From Benzoatithermus sp046349415 (lineage in GTDB: Bacteria; Pseudomonadota; Alphaproteobacteria; Geminicoccales; Geminicoccaceae): 64,000 bases of DNA. Below the pieces are notes generated by a model. The model did not search any database. It saw nothing but the letters and a program-made list of their open reading frames with translations, and was not told the DNA's origin. The translations under genes were made by a program, and so were the position numbers. Positions 35,760 through 45,342 of this stretch are shown here, piece after piece. The stretch's first letter is position 1. Each line of letters begins with the position of its first letter. The stretch lies in the NCBI GenBank assembly GCA_046349415.1, contig JAXMCJ010000026.1:10589-74588 (forward strand), read 5' to 3'.

Positions 35760-37142
35760 TCAGCTGCCGAGCGAGTCCACCCGGTCCTTGATCTCGCGGT
35801 ACTCCGGCTGGGTGGGATCCAGGCGCGCCAGCACCTTCTCCCAGGCGGCACGGGCATCCGCCGTCCGCCCGTCCTGGAGGGCGCGAATCCCGAGCAGCCA
35901 CCAGATCTCGGGGTCGTCGGGCTGCAGCTTGACTGCCTTGGTGAGCAGATCGTTGGCCTGATCGTCGACCTTCGGCAGATCGGCGCCGCTCGGGGCGGGA
36001 CCGACCAGCAGGGCCGCGTAGCCCTTGAGCAGGGCCGGCTCGTCGGGATGCAGCTCGAGGGCCTTTTGATAGGTGGCCTTCGCCCGGTCGGGCTCGCCGA
36101 GCACGATGCGCGCCTGCGCCAGCCTGAGCCAGCCCTCGACGTCGCTGCCGTTCGCGTCCATCCGGGCCTGCAGCTTGTCGACCATGCCGCGGATCATCGC
36201 CGTCTGCTCGTCGGGCGACATCTTTGCGGCCGCGGCCATCTCCTCAGACGTCGGCTGGCCCGGGGCAGGGGCTGGCGCCGGAACCTCGGCCAGCACGGTT
36301 TTCGGGTCGAGGCCGAGCTGGCGGGCCGCCGCCTCCACACCCTCGACCACCTGCTGCCGCCACGGCGCGTCCGCCGGGGCCGAGGCGAGCAGGCGCTTCC
36401 AACGGTCGAGCGCCTTCTGCGCCTCGCCGGCCTGCAGGTCCGCCCAGCCGAGATAGAAATCCGGCCTGGGATCGTCGGGCGCGAGCTTCGCCAGCCGCTC
36501 GAACAGGCCCATCGCCTCCGCCGGCATCGCGCCGCCGGCATCGGTCGTCAGCGCTTCGGCGAGGCCGCCGATGGCGCCGGGGTCGTCCGGCGCCAGGGCC
36601 GTGGCGCGGCGAAAGGCGACGATCGCCGCCGGCATGTCGCCCAGCACGGCCCGCGATCGCCCGAGCATCAGCCAGCCGTCGAGGTCGTCCGGTTTCTCGG
36701 CGAGACGAGCCTCGAGCCGCGCGATCATCGCGGTGACGTCCGGCATCCCCTGCGGTTGCTGCCGGTCCTGCCGCGACGCCACCGGCCGATCCGGCAATCC
36801 CGGTGAGCCCAGGAATGCGTAGAGCGAGGTCGCGAACAGCGGCACGAGCAACGCGGCGGCGAGCACGGGCCCGCGACGTCCCACGGCCGTCTCCTGCGGC
36901 GCCTGAGTGACGGAGGTCGCGCGCAGCAGCCGCCGCTCGATCTCCAGCCGCGCCGCGCGCGCCTCGGCCTCCGGGACGAGCCCGCGCTCCCGCTCGCGCT
37001 CCAGCTCGGCGAGCTGGTCGCGGTAGATGGCGAGCTCGAAGCGGTCGCGCGGCACTTCCGGGCGGCGCCGAAACACCGGCCACAGCACGGCCAGCACGGC
37101 GATGCCGGTGAGGAGCGCAAATGCGGGCAGCAGCATGCTCAT
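35760..37142 (-). CDS. ccmI: Cytochrome c maturation protein CcmI
   Basis: CcmI is the apocytochrome c chaperone of the haem ligation complex. The 460-residue product has an N-terminal helix (LPAFALLTGIAVLAVLWPVF), a cytoplasmic Arg/Glu-rich loop (FELAIYRDQLAELERERERG), a second helix (VLAAALLVPLFATSLYAFLG), and a large periplasmic part with TPR units (DGWLMLGRSRAVLGDMPAA; GWLRLAQARIVLGEPDRAK; WWLLGIRALQDGRTADARA). This is the fused membrane-plus-TPR form seen in Rhodobacter. The start at 37142 follows the ccmH stop by 8 nt. Confidence 0.92.
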   Translation of the reverse strand: MSMLLPAFALLTGIAVLAVLWPVFRRRPEVPRDRFELAIYRDQLAELERERERGLVPEAEARAARLEIERRLLRATSVTQAPQETAVGRRGPVLAAALLVPLFATSLYAFLGSPGLPDRPVASRQDRQQPQGMPDVTAMIARLEARLAEKPDDLDGWLMLGRSRAVLGDMPAAIVAFRRATALAPDDPGAIGGLAEALTTDAGGAMPAEAMGLFERLAKLAPDDPRPDFYLGWADLQAGEAQKALDRWKRLLASAPADAPWRQQVVEGVEAAARQLGLDPKTVLAEVPAPAPAPGQPTSEEMAAAAKMSPDEQTAMIRGMVDKLQARMDANGSDVEGWLRLAQARIVLGEPDRAKATYQKALELHPDEPALLKGYAALLVGPAPSGADLPKVDDQANDLLTKAVKLQPDDPEIWWLLGIRALQDGRTADARAAWEKVLARLDPTQPEYREIKDRVDSLGS

Positions 37143-37150
37143 GGTGGCGG

Positions 37151-37618
37151 TCAGACGCTCGCGTCCTCGCCCAGGAGCCGGCGCAGGCGCTCCCGCTCGG
37201 CGCTGTCGAGATCGGGCGTCGCCGCAGCGGCGCCGCCGCGGCCGCGGAAATAGGCCGCGAGGAGTAGCCCGCCCGAGAGGAGCACGATGGGTGGCCCGAA
37301 CCACAGCAGCCAGGTCGCCGGCTCGACCGGGGGCTTCAGCAGCACGAAGTCGCCGTAGCGATCGGTGATGTAGGCCAGGACCTGCTCGTCGCTGTCGCCC
37401 GCCTTGAGCCGGTCACGCACCAGTCGCCGCAGATCGTGCGCCAGATCGGCGTCGGAGTCGTCGATCGACTGGTTCTGGCAGACGAGGCAGCGCAGCTCCT
37501 TGCCGATCACGCGCGCCCGCGCCTCCAATGCCGGGTCGGGCAGCATCTCCGCGGGTGAGGTCGCCGCCAGGGCCGGGCCGGCGAGCAGCAGCAGCAGGAG
37601 GAACACGAGGCTTCTCAC
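37151..37618 (-). CDS. ccmH: Cytochrome c maturation thiol protein CcmH
   Basis: A 155-residue membrane-anchored thiol-reducing protein with signal peptide (LVFLLLLLLAGPALA) and the family motif ELRCLVCQNQSIDDSDA, where the RCLVC pair reduces apocytochrome disulfides. One C-terminal transmembrane helix (TWLLWFGPPIVLLSGGLLLA) follows. It starts with GTG at 37618, overlapping the ccmG stop as GTGA. An upstream extension of the frame would shadow ccmG. Confidence 0.93.
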   Translation of the reverse strand: MRSLVFLLLLLLAGPALAATSPAEMLPDPALEARARVIGKELRCLVCQNQSIDDSDADLAHDLRRLVRDRLKAGDSDEQVLAYITDRYGDFVLLKPPVEPATWLLWFGPPIVLLSGGLLLAAYFRGRGGAAAATPDLDSAERERLRRLLGEDASV

Positions 37619-38172
37619 CGCAGCCGCTCGAGCAGTGGCAGGATGGTGTCGGTGAGATCCTGCGGCTGCAGGGGACCGACGTGGCGGTAGGCGATCCGCC
37701 CGTCCTTGTCTATGACGAAGGTTTCCGGCACCCCGTAGACGCCCCAGTCGATCGCGACGCGGCCGTCCCGGTCGGCGCCGAGGTTCCGGAACGGATCGCC
37801 GAGCTCGGCGAGCCAGGCCCGCGCGTCCTCCGGCCGGTCCTTGTAGTTGATGCCCTGCACGATGACGCCCTGCTCGCTCAGCCGCGTGAGCAGCGGGTGC
37901 TCCATGCGGCACGGCACGCACCAGGACGCGAACACGTTGACCAGCATCGGCGTGCCGCCTAGATCGGCGCGGCTCAGGCCAGGGCCTTCCCGACCATCCA
38001 GAGGCGGCAGCTCGAAGGCCGGCGCGGGCTTGCCGACGAGCGCGGAGGGGAGGGTGCTCGGGTCGCGCGTCAGCCCGATGGCCAGGAAGGTCCCCACCAG
38101 TGCGAACAGCAGGAGGGGAATGCCAAAGACGAGCAGCCGGCGGCGCCCCGGCCTGGGAAGCGCTTCTTCCAC
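37615..38172 (-). CDS. ccmG: Thiol:disulfide interchange protein CcmG/DsbE
   Basis: A 185-residue periplasmic thioredoxin-like protein tethered by one N-terminal helix (LLVFGIPLLLFALVGTFLAI). The active site is FASWCVPCRMEHP (CVPC), followed by GVIVQGINYKDRP and the cis-Pro motif YGVPETFVIDKDG, all typical of CcmG. It passes reducing power to CcmH and apocytochrome c. It lies 2 nt after ccmF in the leftward ccm operon. Confidence 0.94.
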   Translation of the reverse strand: MEEALPRPGRRRLLVFGIPLLLFALVGTFLAIGLTRDPSTLPSALVGKPAPAFELPPLDGREGPGLSRADLGGTPMLVNVFASWCVPCRMEHPLLTRLSEQGVIVQGINYKDRPEDARAWLAELGDPFRNLGADRDGRVAIDWGVYGVPETFVIDKDGRIAYRHVGPLQPQDLTDTILPLLERLR

Positions 38173-38174
38173 CG

Positions 38175-40163
38175 TCAGGCGCCCGCCTCGACGGCCCGGC
38201 GCGGCAGTCGGCTGGGACGTGGCGCGCCGACCCGCAACCTGCGGTCGGTGAGCGACATAAGGCCGGCAAGGGCCATGATGCCGGCCCCACCCCAGATCCA
38301 GAGCACCAGCGGATTGTAGTACAGGCGCACGGCGAAGCCGCCGCCATCAGCGGCATCGCCGAGCACGAAATAGAGATCTCTCCACAAGTTGGTGTGGATG
38401 CCCGCTTCGGTCGTCGGCATCCGCTCCACCGGGAAGAAGCGCCGCTCTGAATAGAGGACCGTCACCGGCGCGCCCGACTTCGTCACGCTGAAGGTCGCCC
38501 GTTCGGCCTGATAGTTCGGCCCTTGCACGGAAGCGATGCCATCGAGCCGCACGTCATAGCCGACGAGATCGACGGTCTCGCCGGGCCGCATCACCAGAAT
38601 CCGCTCCACCTGGCCAGCGCTCTGCACCGTGATGCCGAGCACGAGCACGCCGAGGCCGAGATGGGCCAGCGTCATGGCCCACGCGGATCGCGGCAGGCCG
38701 CTGGCACGCTCCCTAACCCGCCTGAGATCGAGCGGCCAGCCGATGCCGAGACGCAGCGCCAGCTCGCTCAACGAGCCGGCGATGACCCAGACGCCGAGCG
38801 CGATACCGCCGAGTGCCAGACTCGCTCGAAAGTCGTGCAGCCCGACCCATAGCAGCGCCGCCGCGACCGTGACGGCGAAGGCGGCCAGCAGGCGAGTGGT
38901 CACCCCCGCCAGATCCCCCCGCTTCCACCCCAGCATGGACCCGAACGGGACCGCCACCAGCAGCGGCACCATCAGCGGCACGAATGTGGCGTTGAAGAAC
39001 GGGGCGCCGACCGAGATCTTGGGTCCGCCGATCGTGTCCAGGGCCAACGGATAGAGCGTGCCCAGGAGCACCGTCGCGGCGGCGGTCGACAGGAGGAGAT
39101 TGTTCAAGAGCAACCCGCCCTCGCGGGAGATCGGGGCGAAGGCACCGCCGCCTTGCAGGGCCGGAGCGCGCCACGCGTAGAGAGCCAGCGAGCCGCCGAT
39201 CGCGATCACCAGCAATGCCAGGATGAACACGCCACGGGTGGGATCGGTGGCGAAGGCGTGGACGGAGGTCAGCACGCCCGAGCGCACGAGGAAGGTGCCG
39301 AGCAGCGACAGCGAGAAGGCGAGGATCGCCAACAGGATGGTCCAGCTCTTCAGCGTGTCGCGCTTCTCGACCACGATCGCCGAGTGGAGCAGGGCGGTGG
39401 CGGCCAGCCAGGGCATGAAGGAAGCGTTCTCCACCGGGTCCCAGAACCACCAGCCGCCCCAGCCGAGCTCGTAGTAGGCCCACCAGCTGCCCAGAGCGAT
39501 GCCGAGGGTCAGCGCGATCCACGCGGCCAGCGTCCACGGGCGGACCCAGCGCGCCCAGGTCGCATCCACCCGCCCCTCGAGCAGCGCGGCGACGGCGAAG
39601 GAGTAGGCCGTGGAGAGCCCGACATAGCCCAGATAGAGCATGGGCGGGTGCATCGCGAGGCCGGGGTCCTGCAGGATCGGATTGAGCCCGCGGCCGTCGA
39701 TCGGCGCCGGATCGAGGCGGAGAAACGGATTCGACGTCAGCAGCATGAAGGCCAGGAAGCCAACGCCGATCAGGGCCTGAACGGCGAGCACCCGGGCGCG
39801 GAACACGGGCGGCAGGTTGCGGCCGAGCATCGCCACGGCCCCGCCGAACAGCGCCAGGATCCACACCCAGAGCACCAGCGAGCCCTCGTGGTTACCCCAT
39901 GCGCCGCTGATCTTGTAGATCATCGGTTTGGTCGAGTGGGAGTTCTCCGCGACATTCTGGATCGAGAAGTCCGAAGTAATGTAGCCGTGGAGCAGCGCCG
40001 CAAACGCCAGGGTCACGAACAGGAGTTGGGCGCAGGCGGCGGGCTCGGCGACGGCGATCAGGCCCGGGTCGCGCTTCCAGGCGCCGACCAGGGGCAGTGC
40101 GGCCTGGACGATGGCCATTCCGAGAGCCAGCACCAGGGCATAGTGGCCGATTTCCGCGATCAT
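38175..40163 (-). CDS. ccmF: Haem lyase subunit CcmF
   Basis: A 662-residue polytopic membrane protein of the haem ligation complex. It has the haem-handling tryptophan-rich motif ELGWGGWWFWDPVENASFMP (about residues 230-250), conserved periplasmic histidines including MHPPMLYLGYVG, ISGAWGNHEGSLVLWVWIL, and a C-terminal periplasmic loop with RVLVMRPGE-like residues and LVLWIWGGAGIMALAGL as the last helix. Its ATG overlaps the ccmE stop (ATGA at 40160-40163). Confidence 0.96.
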   Translation of the reverse strand: MIAEIGHYALVLALGMAIVQAALPLVGAWKRDPGLIAVAEPAACAQLLFVTLAFAALLHGYITSDFSIQNVAENSHSTKPMIYKISGAWGNHEGSLVLWVWILALFGGAVAMLGRNLPPVFRARVLAVQALIGVGFLAFMLLTSNPFLRLDPAPIDGRGLNPILQDPGLAMHPPMLYLGYVGLSTAYSFAVAALLEGRVDATWARWVRPWTLAAWIALTLGIALGSWWAYYELGWGGWWFWDPVENASFMPWLAATALLHSAIVVEKRDTLKSWTILLAILAFSLSLLGTFLVRSGVLTSVHAFATDPTRGVFILALLVIAIGGSLALYAWRAPALQGGGAFAPISREGGLLLNNLLLSTAAATVLLGTLYPLALDTIGGPKISVGAPFFNATFVPLMVPLLVAVPFGSMLGWKRGDLAGVTTRLLAAFAVTVAAALLWVGLHDFRASLALGGIALGVWVIAGSLSELALRLGIGWPLDLRRVRERASGLPRSAWAMTLAHLGLGVLVLGITVQSAGQVERILVMRPGETVDLVGYDVRLDGIASVQGPNYQAERATFSVTKSGAPVTVLYSERRFFPVERMPTTEAGIHTNLWRDLYFVLGDAADGGGFAVRLYYNPLVLWIWGGAGIMALAGLMSLTDRRLRVGAPRPSRLPRRAVEAGA

Positions 40164-40621
40164 GGTGCCTTGGTCGCCTCGCTGGGCTGCTGGTTCCAGT
40201 ATCCCGCCTGCTTTAGCGCGTCGGCGACTTCCTTGGGCATGTAGTTCTCGTCATGCTTGGCCAGCACCTCGCTCGCCTCGAACACGCCGTCCGCCCGCAT
40301 CACGCCGTCGGTGACCACGCCCTGCCCGTCGCGGAACAGGTCGGGCAGCAATCCATGATAGGTGACCCGAACCTGCTGCGCGGTGTCGGTGATGGCGAAG
40401 CTCACGCTGCCGTCCGTCTCGCGTCGGATGCTGCCGTCGACGACGAGCCCGCCCAGCCGAAATCGCCTGCCGGGTTCCGGGCCGCGTTCCGTGACCTGCG
40501 TGGGGGTGACGAAGAACGCCACCTTGTCCTGCAAGGCGGCGAGGACCAAGCCGGTCGCGCCGCCGACCAGCAGGATGGCCAGGGCTATGAGCGCCAGTCG
40601 CTGTTTCTGCCGAAGTCGCAT
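40160..40621 (-). CDS. ccmE: Haem chaperone CcmE
   Basis: A 153-residue single-span periplasmic haem chaperone. An N-terminal helix (LIALAILLVGGATGLVLAAL) precedes an OB-fold with RFRLGGLVVDGSI and VTYHGLLPDLFRDGQGVV. The covalent haem site is AKHDENYMP, with His123 and Tyr127 in the HxxxY pattern. It lies 29 nt after ccmD and overlaps ccmF by 4 nt. ccmABC, which load the haem, are not in the window. Confidence 0.95.
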   Translation of the reverse strand: MRLRQKQRLALIALAILLVGGATGLVLAALQDKVAFFVTPTQVTERGPEPGRRFRLGGLVVDGSIRRETDGSVSFAITDTAQQVRVTYHGLLPDLFRDGQGVVTDGVMRADGVFEASEVLAKHDENYMPKEVADALKQAGYWNQQPSEATKAP

Positions 40622-40650
40622 TGATTCGTCTGATCTACCGGCCTTTGCGA

Positions 40651-40911
40651 TCAGCGGCCGCTGTCGGCCGCCGGCGACACCGCCTCGGCCTCGCGGCGCG
40701 GCCTCAGCGGTCTGACGTCGACTGCCGCCCGCGGGCGGATGCGCGACCGAAGCTCGACGAGTTCCGCGTCCCGCTGTTGGGCCGCGCGCCGGCTCTGCAG
40801 AAACAGGCCGACCATCAACGCGGCCGCGATGGCAAACGCCGACCAGACATAGGCCGCATAGCCGCCCATCGCGAGGAAGTCGATCAAGGTCCGCCCCGGC
40901 CCGCGCAACAC
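40651..40911 (-). CDS. ccmD: Haem exporter accessory protein CcmD
   Basis: An 86-residue protein containing MGGYAAYVWSAFAIAAALM followed by a single hydrophobic helix and QSRRAAQQRDAELVEL. The FxAMGGYAxYVW motif is the CcmD signature; it stabilises CcmC:CcmE and releases holo-CcmE. The charged C-terminal extension is longer than the usual 50-65 residues. It is the first gene of the leftward ccmD-E-F-G-H-I operon and divergent from glnD (63-bp gap). Confidence 0.88.
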   Translation of the reverse strand: MLRGPGRTLIDFLAMGGYAAYVWSAFAIAAALMVGLFLQSRRAAQQRDAELVELRSRIRPRAAVDVRPLRPRREAEAVSPAADSGR

Positions 40912-40974
40912 ACCGCCACCTACCCTGGAACCTATAGAATTTTCTCGCTGCCTGACAAGCTGCGGCGCACCCGC

Positions 40975-43776
40975 ATGGCGGTACTCGAGGGGCTATGCTA
41001 CCAGATCCGCGGCGCCGGCAAACCCGGCCGCCGCCAATCCGGACCGGGGTGTGCCGCACTGGACTTCGACCTTCTCGACCCGCAACGCCTCAGGGACGAG
41101 ATCGCCGGCAGCCCGACCGAGGACGCCGGGTCGGGGCTGCTCGGCCAGTTGCGGCAGCAGCTGCAGACCGGTCGCGGCGAGATCCAGAGCTATTTCGAAG
41201 GCGGCGGCAGCGCCGAGGTGGTGCTCCGCGAGCTCAGCCGGCAGATGGACGCGTTGATTCAGGGGACTCTGGACTACGCGCACGTCCGCCTCTTCGGCAG
41301 CTCCAACCCGACGACCGGCGAGGAGCTGGCGGTGATCGCCGTCGGCGGCTACGGCCGGCAGGAGCTGGCACCCGGCTCCGACATCGATCTCCTGTTCCTC
41401 TGCCCCTACAAGCGCACGCCGCACGTCGAGCAGGTGTCGGAGTTTCTGCTCTACAAGCTCTGGGACCTGGGGCTGAAGGTGGGCCAGGCCGTGCGCTCGG
41501 TCGCGGAGACGATCAGGCTCGCCAAGACCGATCTCAGCGTCCAGACCAGCCTGGTCGAGGCGCGTCTGCTGTGGGGCTCGCCCGACCTGTTCGCCCAGCT
41601 CCGGCGCAGCTTCGCGCGGGAGATCACCGCCGGGCGCGGCGCGGCGTTCGCCGAGGCCAAGCTCGCCGAGCGCGATCAGCGCCACCAGCGGATGGGCGAC
41701 TCGCGCTTCCTGCTCGAGCCCAACATCAAGGAGGGCAAGGGCGGCCTGCGCGATCTGCAGACCCTGTTGTGGATCTCCCGCTTCACGGAGCCCGGCGACG
41801 ATCCTGCCGCGCTGGTGCGTCAGGGCCTGCTGACCCGCCAGTCGCTGATCCGCTTCCTGCGCTCGCGCCGCTTCCTTTGGACGGTGCGCTGTCACCTCCA
41901 CTACCTCACAGGCCGCGCGGAGGACCGGCTGACCTTCGATCTCCAACCCGAGATCGCCCGCCGCATGGGCTACCGCGAGCGCAACCGGGTCCGGGCGGTC
42001 GAGCGGTTCATGAAGCGCTACTATCTGGTCGCCAAGGACGTGGGCGCGCTGACCCGGATCTTCTGCGCGGCACTGGAGGACGTCTACCAGAGGCCGCAGC
42101 GCTTCTCCTTCCCGCGCTTCGGCTTCTCGCGCCGGCGCGGCGAGGGCTTCGTGGTCCAGGGTCACCGGCTGACCGTGGGTGATGCGAGTCTGTTCGAGCG
42201 CGAGCCGATCCGCATGCTCGAGATCTTCCACGTGGCCCAGGAGCGCGAGCTCGACCTGCATCCGCAGGCGCTGGCGGCCGTGACCCAGCATCTGGGCCGG
42301 ATCGACAACAAGCTGCGGGAAGACAAGGAAGCGAACCGCCTGTTCCTCGACATGCTGTGCTCGCGCAAGGACCCGGCGCTGACGCTGACCCGGATGAACG
42401 AGGTCGGGCTGCTGGGGCGCTTCGTGCCCGACTTCGGCCGCATCGTCGCGCAGATGCAGCACAACCTCTACCACATCTATACCGTCGACGAGCACACCAT
42501 CCGGGCGATCGGCATCCTCTCCCAGATCGAGAGCGGCGAGCTGGCCGACGAGCTGCCGCTCTCGACGGAAGTGATGCCGAAGCTGCTGTCGCGTCGTGAG
42601 CTGTACGTCGCCTTGTTCCTGCACGACATCGCGAAGGGGCGGGCAGGCGATCACAGCGAGCTCGGCGAGGTCGTGGCCAAGCGGCTGTGCCCGCGCTTCG
42701 GCCTCGCCGACGACGCCACCGAGACGGTGGCCTGGCTAGTGCGCCATCACCTCGTAATGAGCCGCTTCGCCTTCAAGCGCGATACCGAGGATCCGCAGAC
42801 GGTTCAGGACTTCGTGTCGATCGTGCAGTCGCCCGAGCGGCTGAAGCTGCTGCTGCTGCTGACGGCCACCGACATCAGGGCGGTCGGCCCCAATGTCTGG
42901 AACGGCTGGAAGGGCCAGCTGCTGCGCGAGCTCTACCTCGAGACCGCGGCGGCCATGGCGACGGGCGATGCGCAGGGGCGGCGCGCCGGCCGCATCGAGC
43001 GGGCCAAGGAGCGGCTGGCCGAGTCGCTCGCCAATCTGCCGGAGCGGCCTTGGTCGCCGGAAGCGATCGAGAGCTATCTTGCGCGTCACGACCCGCGCTA
43101 CTGGCTGGGCTCGCCCCGAGAAGAGCACCTGCGCCACGCGGTCATCGTCGGCCGGGCCGATGCCGAGCGGGCGCCGTTCGCCATCGATTTCCGGATCGAC
43201 GAGTTCCGGGCACGCACCGAGATGCTGCTTTATGGTGCCGACCATCCCGGCCTGTTCATGAAGGTCGCCGGTGCCTTGGCGCTCTCCGGCGTGAGCATCG
43301 TGGACGCGCACATCTTCACGACCGCCGACGGGATGGCGCTCGACACTCTCGGCTTTCAGGATGCCGGCAGCCGCTTGGCCGTGACCGACCAGGCACGGCT
43401 GGGCCGGATCCGCGAGAATACGGAGAAGGCGCTCCGCGGCGAGATCTGGTTCGAGAAGGCGCTTGCCGGGCGGCGCACCCTTCCGCCGCGCGCCGACGTG
43501 TTCCAGGTCGAGCCGCGCGTGCTGATCGACAACAGTGCCAGCCGGACCCACAGCGTGATCGAGGTGAACGGTCGCGACCGGCCGGGCCTGCTGTTCGAGC
43601 TCGCCAAGGCACTGAAGGATCTCGGACTGGTCATCCACAGCGCCCACATCAGCACCTATGGCGAGCGGGTGGTCGACGTCTTCTACGTCAAGGACGTGTT
43701 CGGGCTGAAGATCGCCCACCGCGGCAAGATGCAGAAGGTCCAGAAGCGGCTGGCCGAGGCGCTGACGCCGCAATGA
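40975..43776 (+). CDS. glnD: PII uridylyltransferase/uridylyl-removing enzyme GlnD
   Basis: GlnD modifies PII in response to glutamine and so sets nitrogen assimilation. From the ATG at 40975 the product is 933 residues. It has the nucleotidyltransferase motif GGYGRQELAPGSDIDLLF (about residues 124-141), NIKEGKGGLRDLQTLLW, an HD phosphohydrolase domain (FLHDIAKGRAGDHSELG, His about 550) and two C-terminal ACT domains (DHPGLFMKVAGALALSGVSI; RDRPGLLFELAKALKDLGLV). All catalytic residues are present. The open frame extends upstream across ccmD but gives no family similarity there. Confidence 0.96.
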   Translation: MAVLEGLCYQIRGAGKPGRRQSGPGCAALDFDLLDPQRLRDEIAGSPTEDAGSGLLGQLRQQLQTGRGEIQSYFEGGGSAEVVLRELSRQMDALIQGTLDYAHVRLFGSSNPTTGEELAVIAVGGYGRQELAPGSDIDLLFLCPYKRTPHVEQVSEFLLYKLWDLGLKVGQAVRSVAETIRLAKTDLSVQTSLVEARLLWGSPDLFAQLRRSFAREITAGRGAAFAEAKLAERDQRHQRMGDSRFLLEPNIKEGKGGLRDLQTLLWISRFTEPGDDPAALVRQGLLTRQSLIRFLRSRRFLWTVRCHLHYLTGRAEDRLTFDLQPEIARRMGYRERNRVRAVERFMKRYYLVAKDVGALTRIFCAALEDVYQRPQRFSFPRFGFSRRRGEGFVVQGHRLTVGDASLFEREPIRMLEIFHVAQERELDLHPQALAAVTQHLGRIDNKLREDKEANRLFLDMLCSRKDPALTLTRMNEVGLLGRFVPDFGRIVAQMQHNLYHIYTVDEHTIRAIGILSQIESGELADELPLSTEVMPKLLSRRELYVALFLHDIAKGRAGDHSELGEVVAKRLCPRFGLADDATETVAWLVRHHLVMSRFAFKRDTEDPQTVQDFVSIVQSPERLKLLLLLTATDIRAVGPNVWNGWKGQLLRELYLETAAAMATGDAQGRRAGRIERAKERLAESLANLPERPWSPEAIESYLARHDPRYWLGSPREEHLRHAVIVGRADAERAPFAIDFRIDEFRARTEMLLYGADHPGLFMKVAGALALSGVSIVDAHIFTTADGMALDTLGFQDAGSRLAVTDQARLGRIRENTEKALRGEIWFEKALAGRRTLPPRADVFQVEPRVLIDNSASRTHSVIEVNGRDRPGLLFELAKALKDLGLVIHSAHISTYGERVVDVFYVKDVFGLKIAHRGKMQKVQKRLAEALTPQ

Positions 43777-45287
43777 GTGTCGGCCGCGCCGCGCTCACCG
43801 TGGGCGGCCTCACCGCCCTGTCCCGACTTGCCGGCTTCGGCCGCGATTTGCTGATCGCGTCGGTGCTCGGCGCGGGTCCGGTGGCCGATGCGTTCTTCAT
43901 CAGCCTGAAGCTCGCCAATTTCCTGCGTCGGCTGTTCGCGGAGGGTGCCTTCGCCGCGGCATTCGTGCCGCTCTACGTGCGCATCGGCGTTGCCCGAGGG
44001 CGCGCCGCCGCCGCACGCTTTGCCGGCGAGGCGCTGGCCATGCTGGCGCTCCTGCTTGTCACGGCCGTCGCTTGCGGTGTGCTGGGGATGCCTTGGATGG
44101 TGCGGCTGGTCGCAACCGGGTTTCCCCCCGGATCCCTGCAATATCAGCTCGCGGTCGAGCTGGGGCGGATCACTTTCCCCTACCTCCTGCTGATCTCGCT
44201 CGCCGCCCTGTTCGCGAGCCTGCTGCAGGCGGGGCAGCGGTTCGCTGCCGCCGCATTCACGCCGACCCTGCTCAATCTCGTCCTGGTCGCGGCGCTGCTC
44301 GCGACGGGCGCGCGGGACCAGGACGCCGCGCGGGTGCTGGCCTGGAGCGTTCTTGTCGCCGGCGTGGTCCAGCTCGCCTGGGTTCTGCTGGCCGCTTGCC
44401 GGGCCGGCTTGGCGCCGGCCTGGCGAAGCCCGCGCCTGACGCCCGAGGTGCGGCGCCTATTCCGGCTGACCGGCCCGGGACTGCTCGGAGCCGGCGTGGT
44501 CCAGGTCAATCTGCTGGTGGCGAGCTGGTTCGCCACGCATCTGCCATCGGGCACGGTCTCCTACCTGTTCTATGCCGATCGGCTGGTGCAGCTGCCCCTC
44601 GGCATCGTCGGCGTGGCGCTCGGCACCGCGCTGCTGCCCGCACTGACCCGTGCATTCGCCGAACGGTCCGGCGACGCCGAGTTGCTGAACCGCTCTCTGG
44701 AGGCGGGGCTTCTGCTTGCCATGCCCGCGGCGGTAGGTCTGTTCCTGCTCGCGGAGCCGATCGTCACCGTCCTGTTTCAGCGCGGCGCCTTCGGTGTATC
44801 CGACGCCGTGGCGACCGCCCAGGTGCTGGCCGGATTGTCGCTCGGCATTCCGGCGCAGGTTCTTGCCAAGGTCCTGGCGCCCGGGTTCTTCGCCCGCGAG
44901 GATACGAGAACCCCTGTCCTGGTGGCGGGCGCCGCCGTCCTCGTGAATCTGGTATGCGCGGCCATGCTCGCGCCGGCGCTGGGCCATGTGGGAGTGGCAT
45001 TGGCGCTGTCGCTGTCGAGTTGGGTGAACATGCTGGCTCTCGCCATGCTGCTCGGCCGAGACAGCCGCTTGCGCCCTGACGCCGCCCTCCGCAGGAGGTT
45101 CGTCTCGGTGCTCGCCGCCGTGCTGCTCATGGCGGTGGCGGCTCTGGCCGCCCGAAGCCTGTTCGGTGCCTCGGGCCTGGTCTCTCTTTCGTTGATCATC
45201 GGGCTCTCCGGCTGCGCCTTTGCGGTCGCGGCATGGGCAGCCGGTGCCGTCGACCTGAGCTACTGGCGGCGCGCCGCGCGCGCTTGA
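43773..45287 (+). CDS. murJ: Lipid II flippase MurJ
   Basis: A 504-residue MOP-superfamily transporter with about 14 transmembrane helices, moving lipid II across the inner membrane for peptidoglycan synthesis. The N-terminus TALSRLAGFGRDLLIASVLG and ADAFFISLKLANFLRRLFAE, with EGAFAAAFVPLY, are diagnostic for MurJ/MviN. Later helices include YLFYADRLVQLPLGIVGVAL and VLFQRGAFGVSDAVATAQVL. Its ATG overlaps the glnD stop (ATGA), the usual glnD-murJ coupling in alphaproteobacteria. Confidence 0.95.
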   Translation: MSVGRAALTVGGLTALSRLAGFGRDLLIASVLGAGPVADAFFISLKLANFLRRLFAEGAFAAAFVPLYVRIGVARGRAAAARFAGEALAMLALLLVTAVACGVLGMPWMVRLVATGFPPGSLQYQLAVELGRITFPYLLLISLAALFASLLQAGQRFAAAAFTPTLLNLVLVAALLATGARDQDAARVLAWSVLVAGVVQLAWVLLAACRAGLAPAWRSPRLTPEVRRLFRLTGPGLLGAGVVQVNLLVASWFATHLPSGTVSYLFYADRLVQLPLGIVGVALGTALLPALTRAFAERSGDAELLNRSLEAGLLLAMPAAVGLFLLAEPIVTVLFQRGAFGVSDAVATAQVLAGLSLGIPAQVLAKVLAPGFFAREDTRTPVLVAGAAVLVNLVCAAMLAPALGHVGVALALSLSSWVNMLALAMLLGRDSRLRPDAALRRRFVSVLAAVLLMAVAALAARSLFGASGLVSLSLIIGLSGCAFAVAAWAAGAVDLSYWRRAARA

Positions 45288-45342
45288 CGCTGCAGGCGCG
45301 GACGTGCGTTAAGCGCGCTCCCGCGACGACGTGAGCCGATCC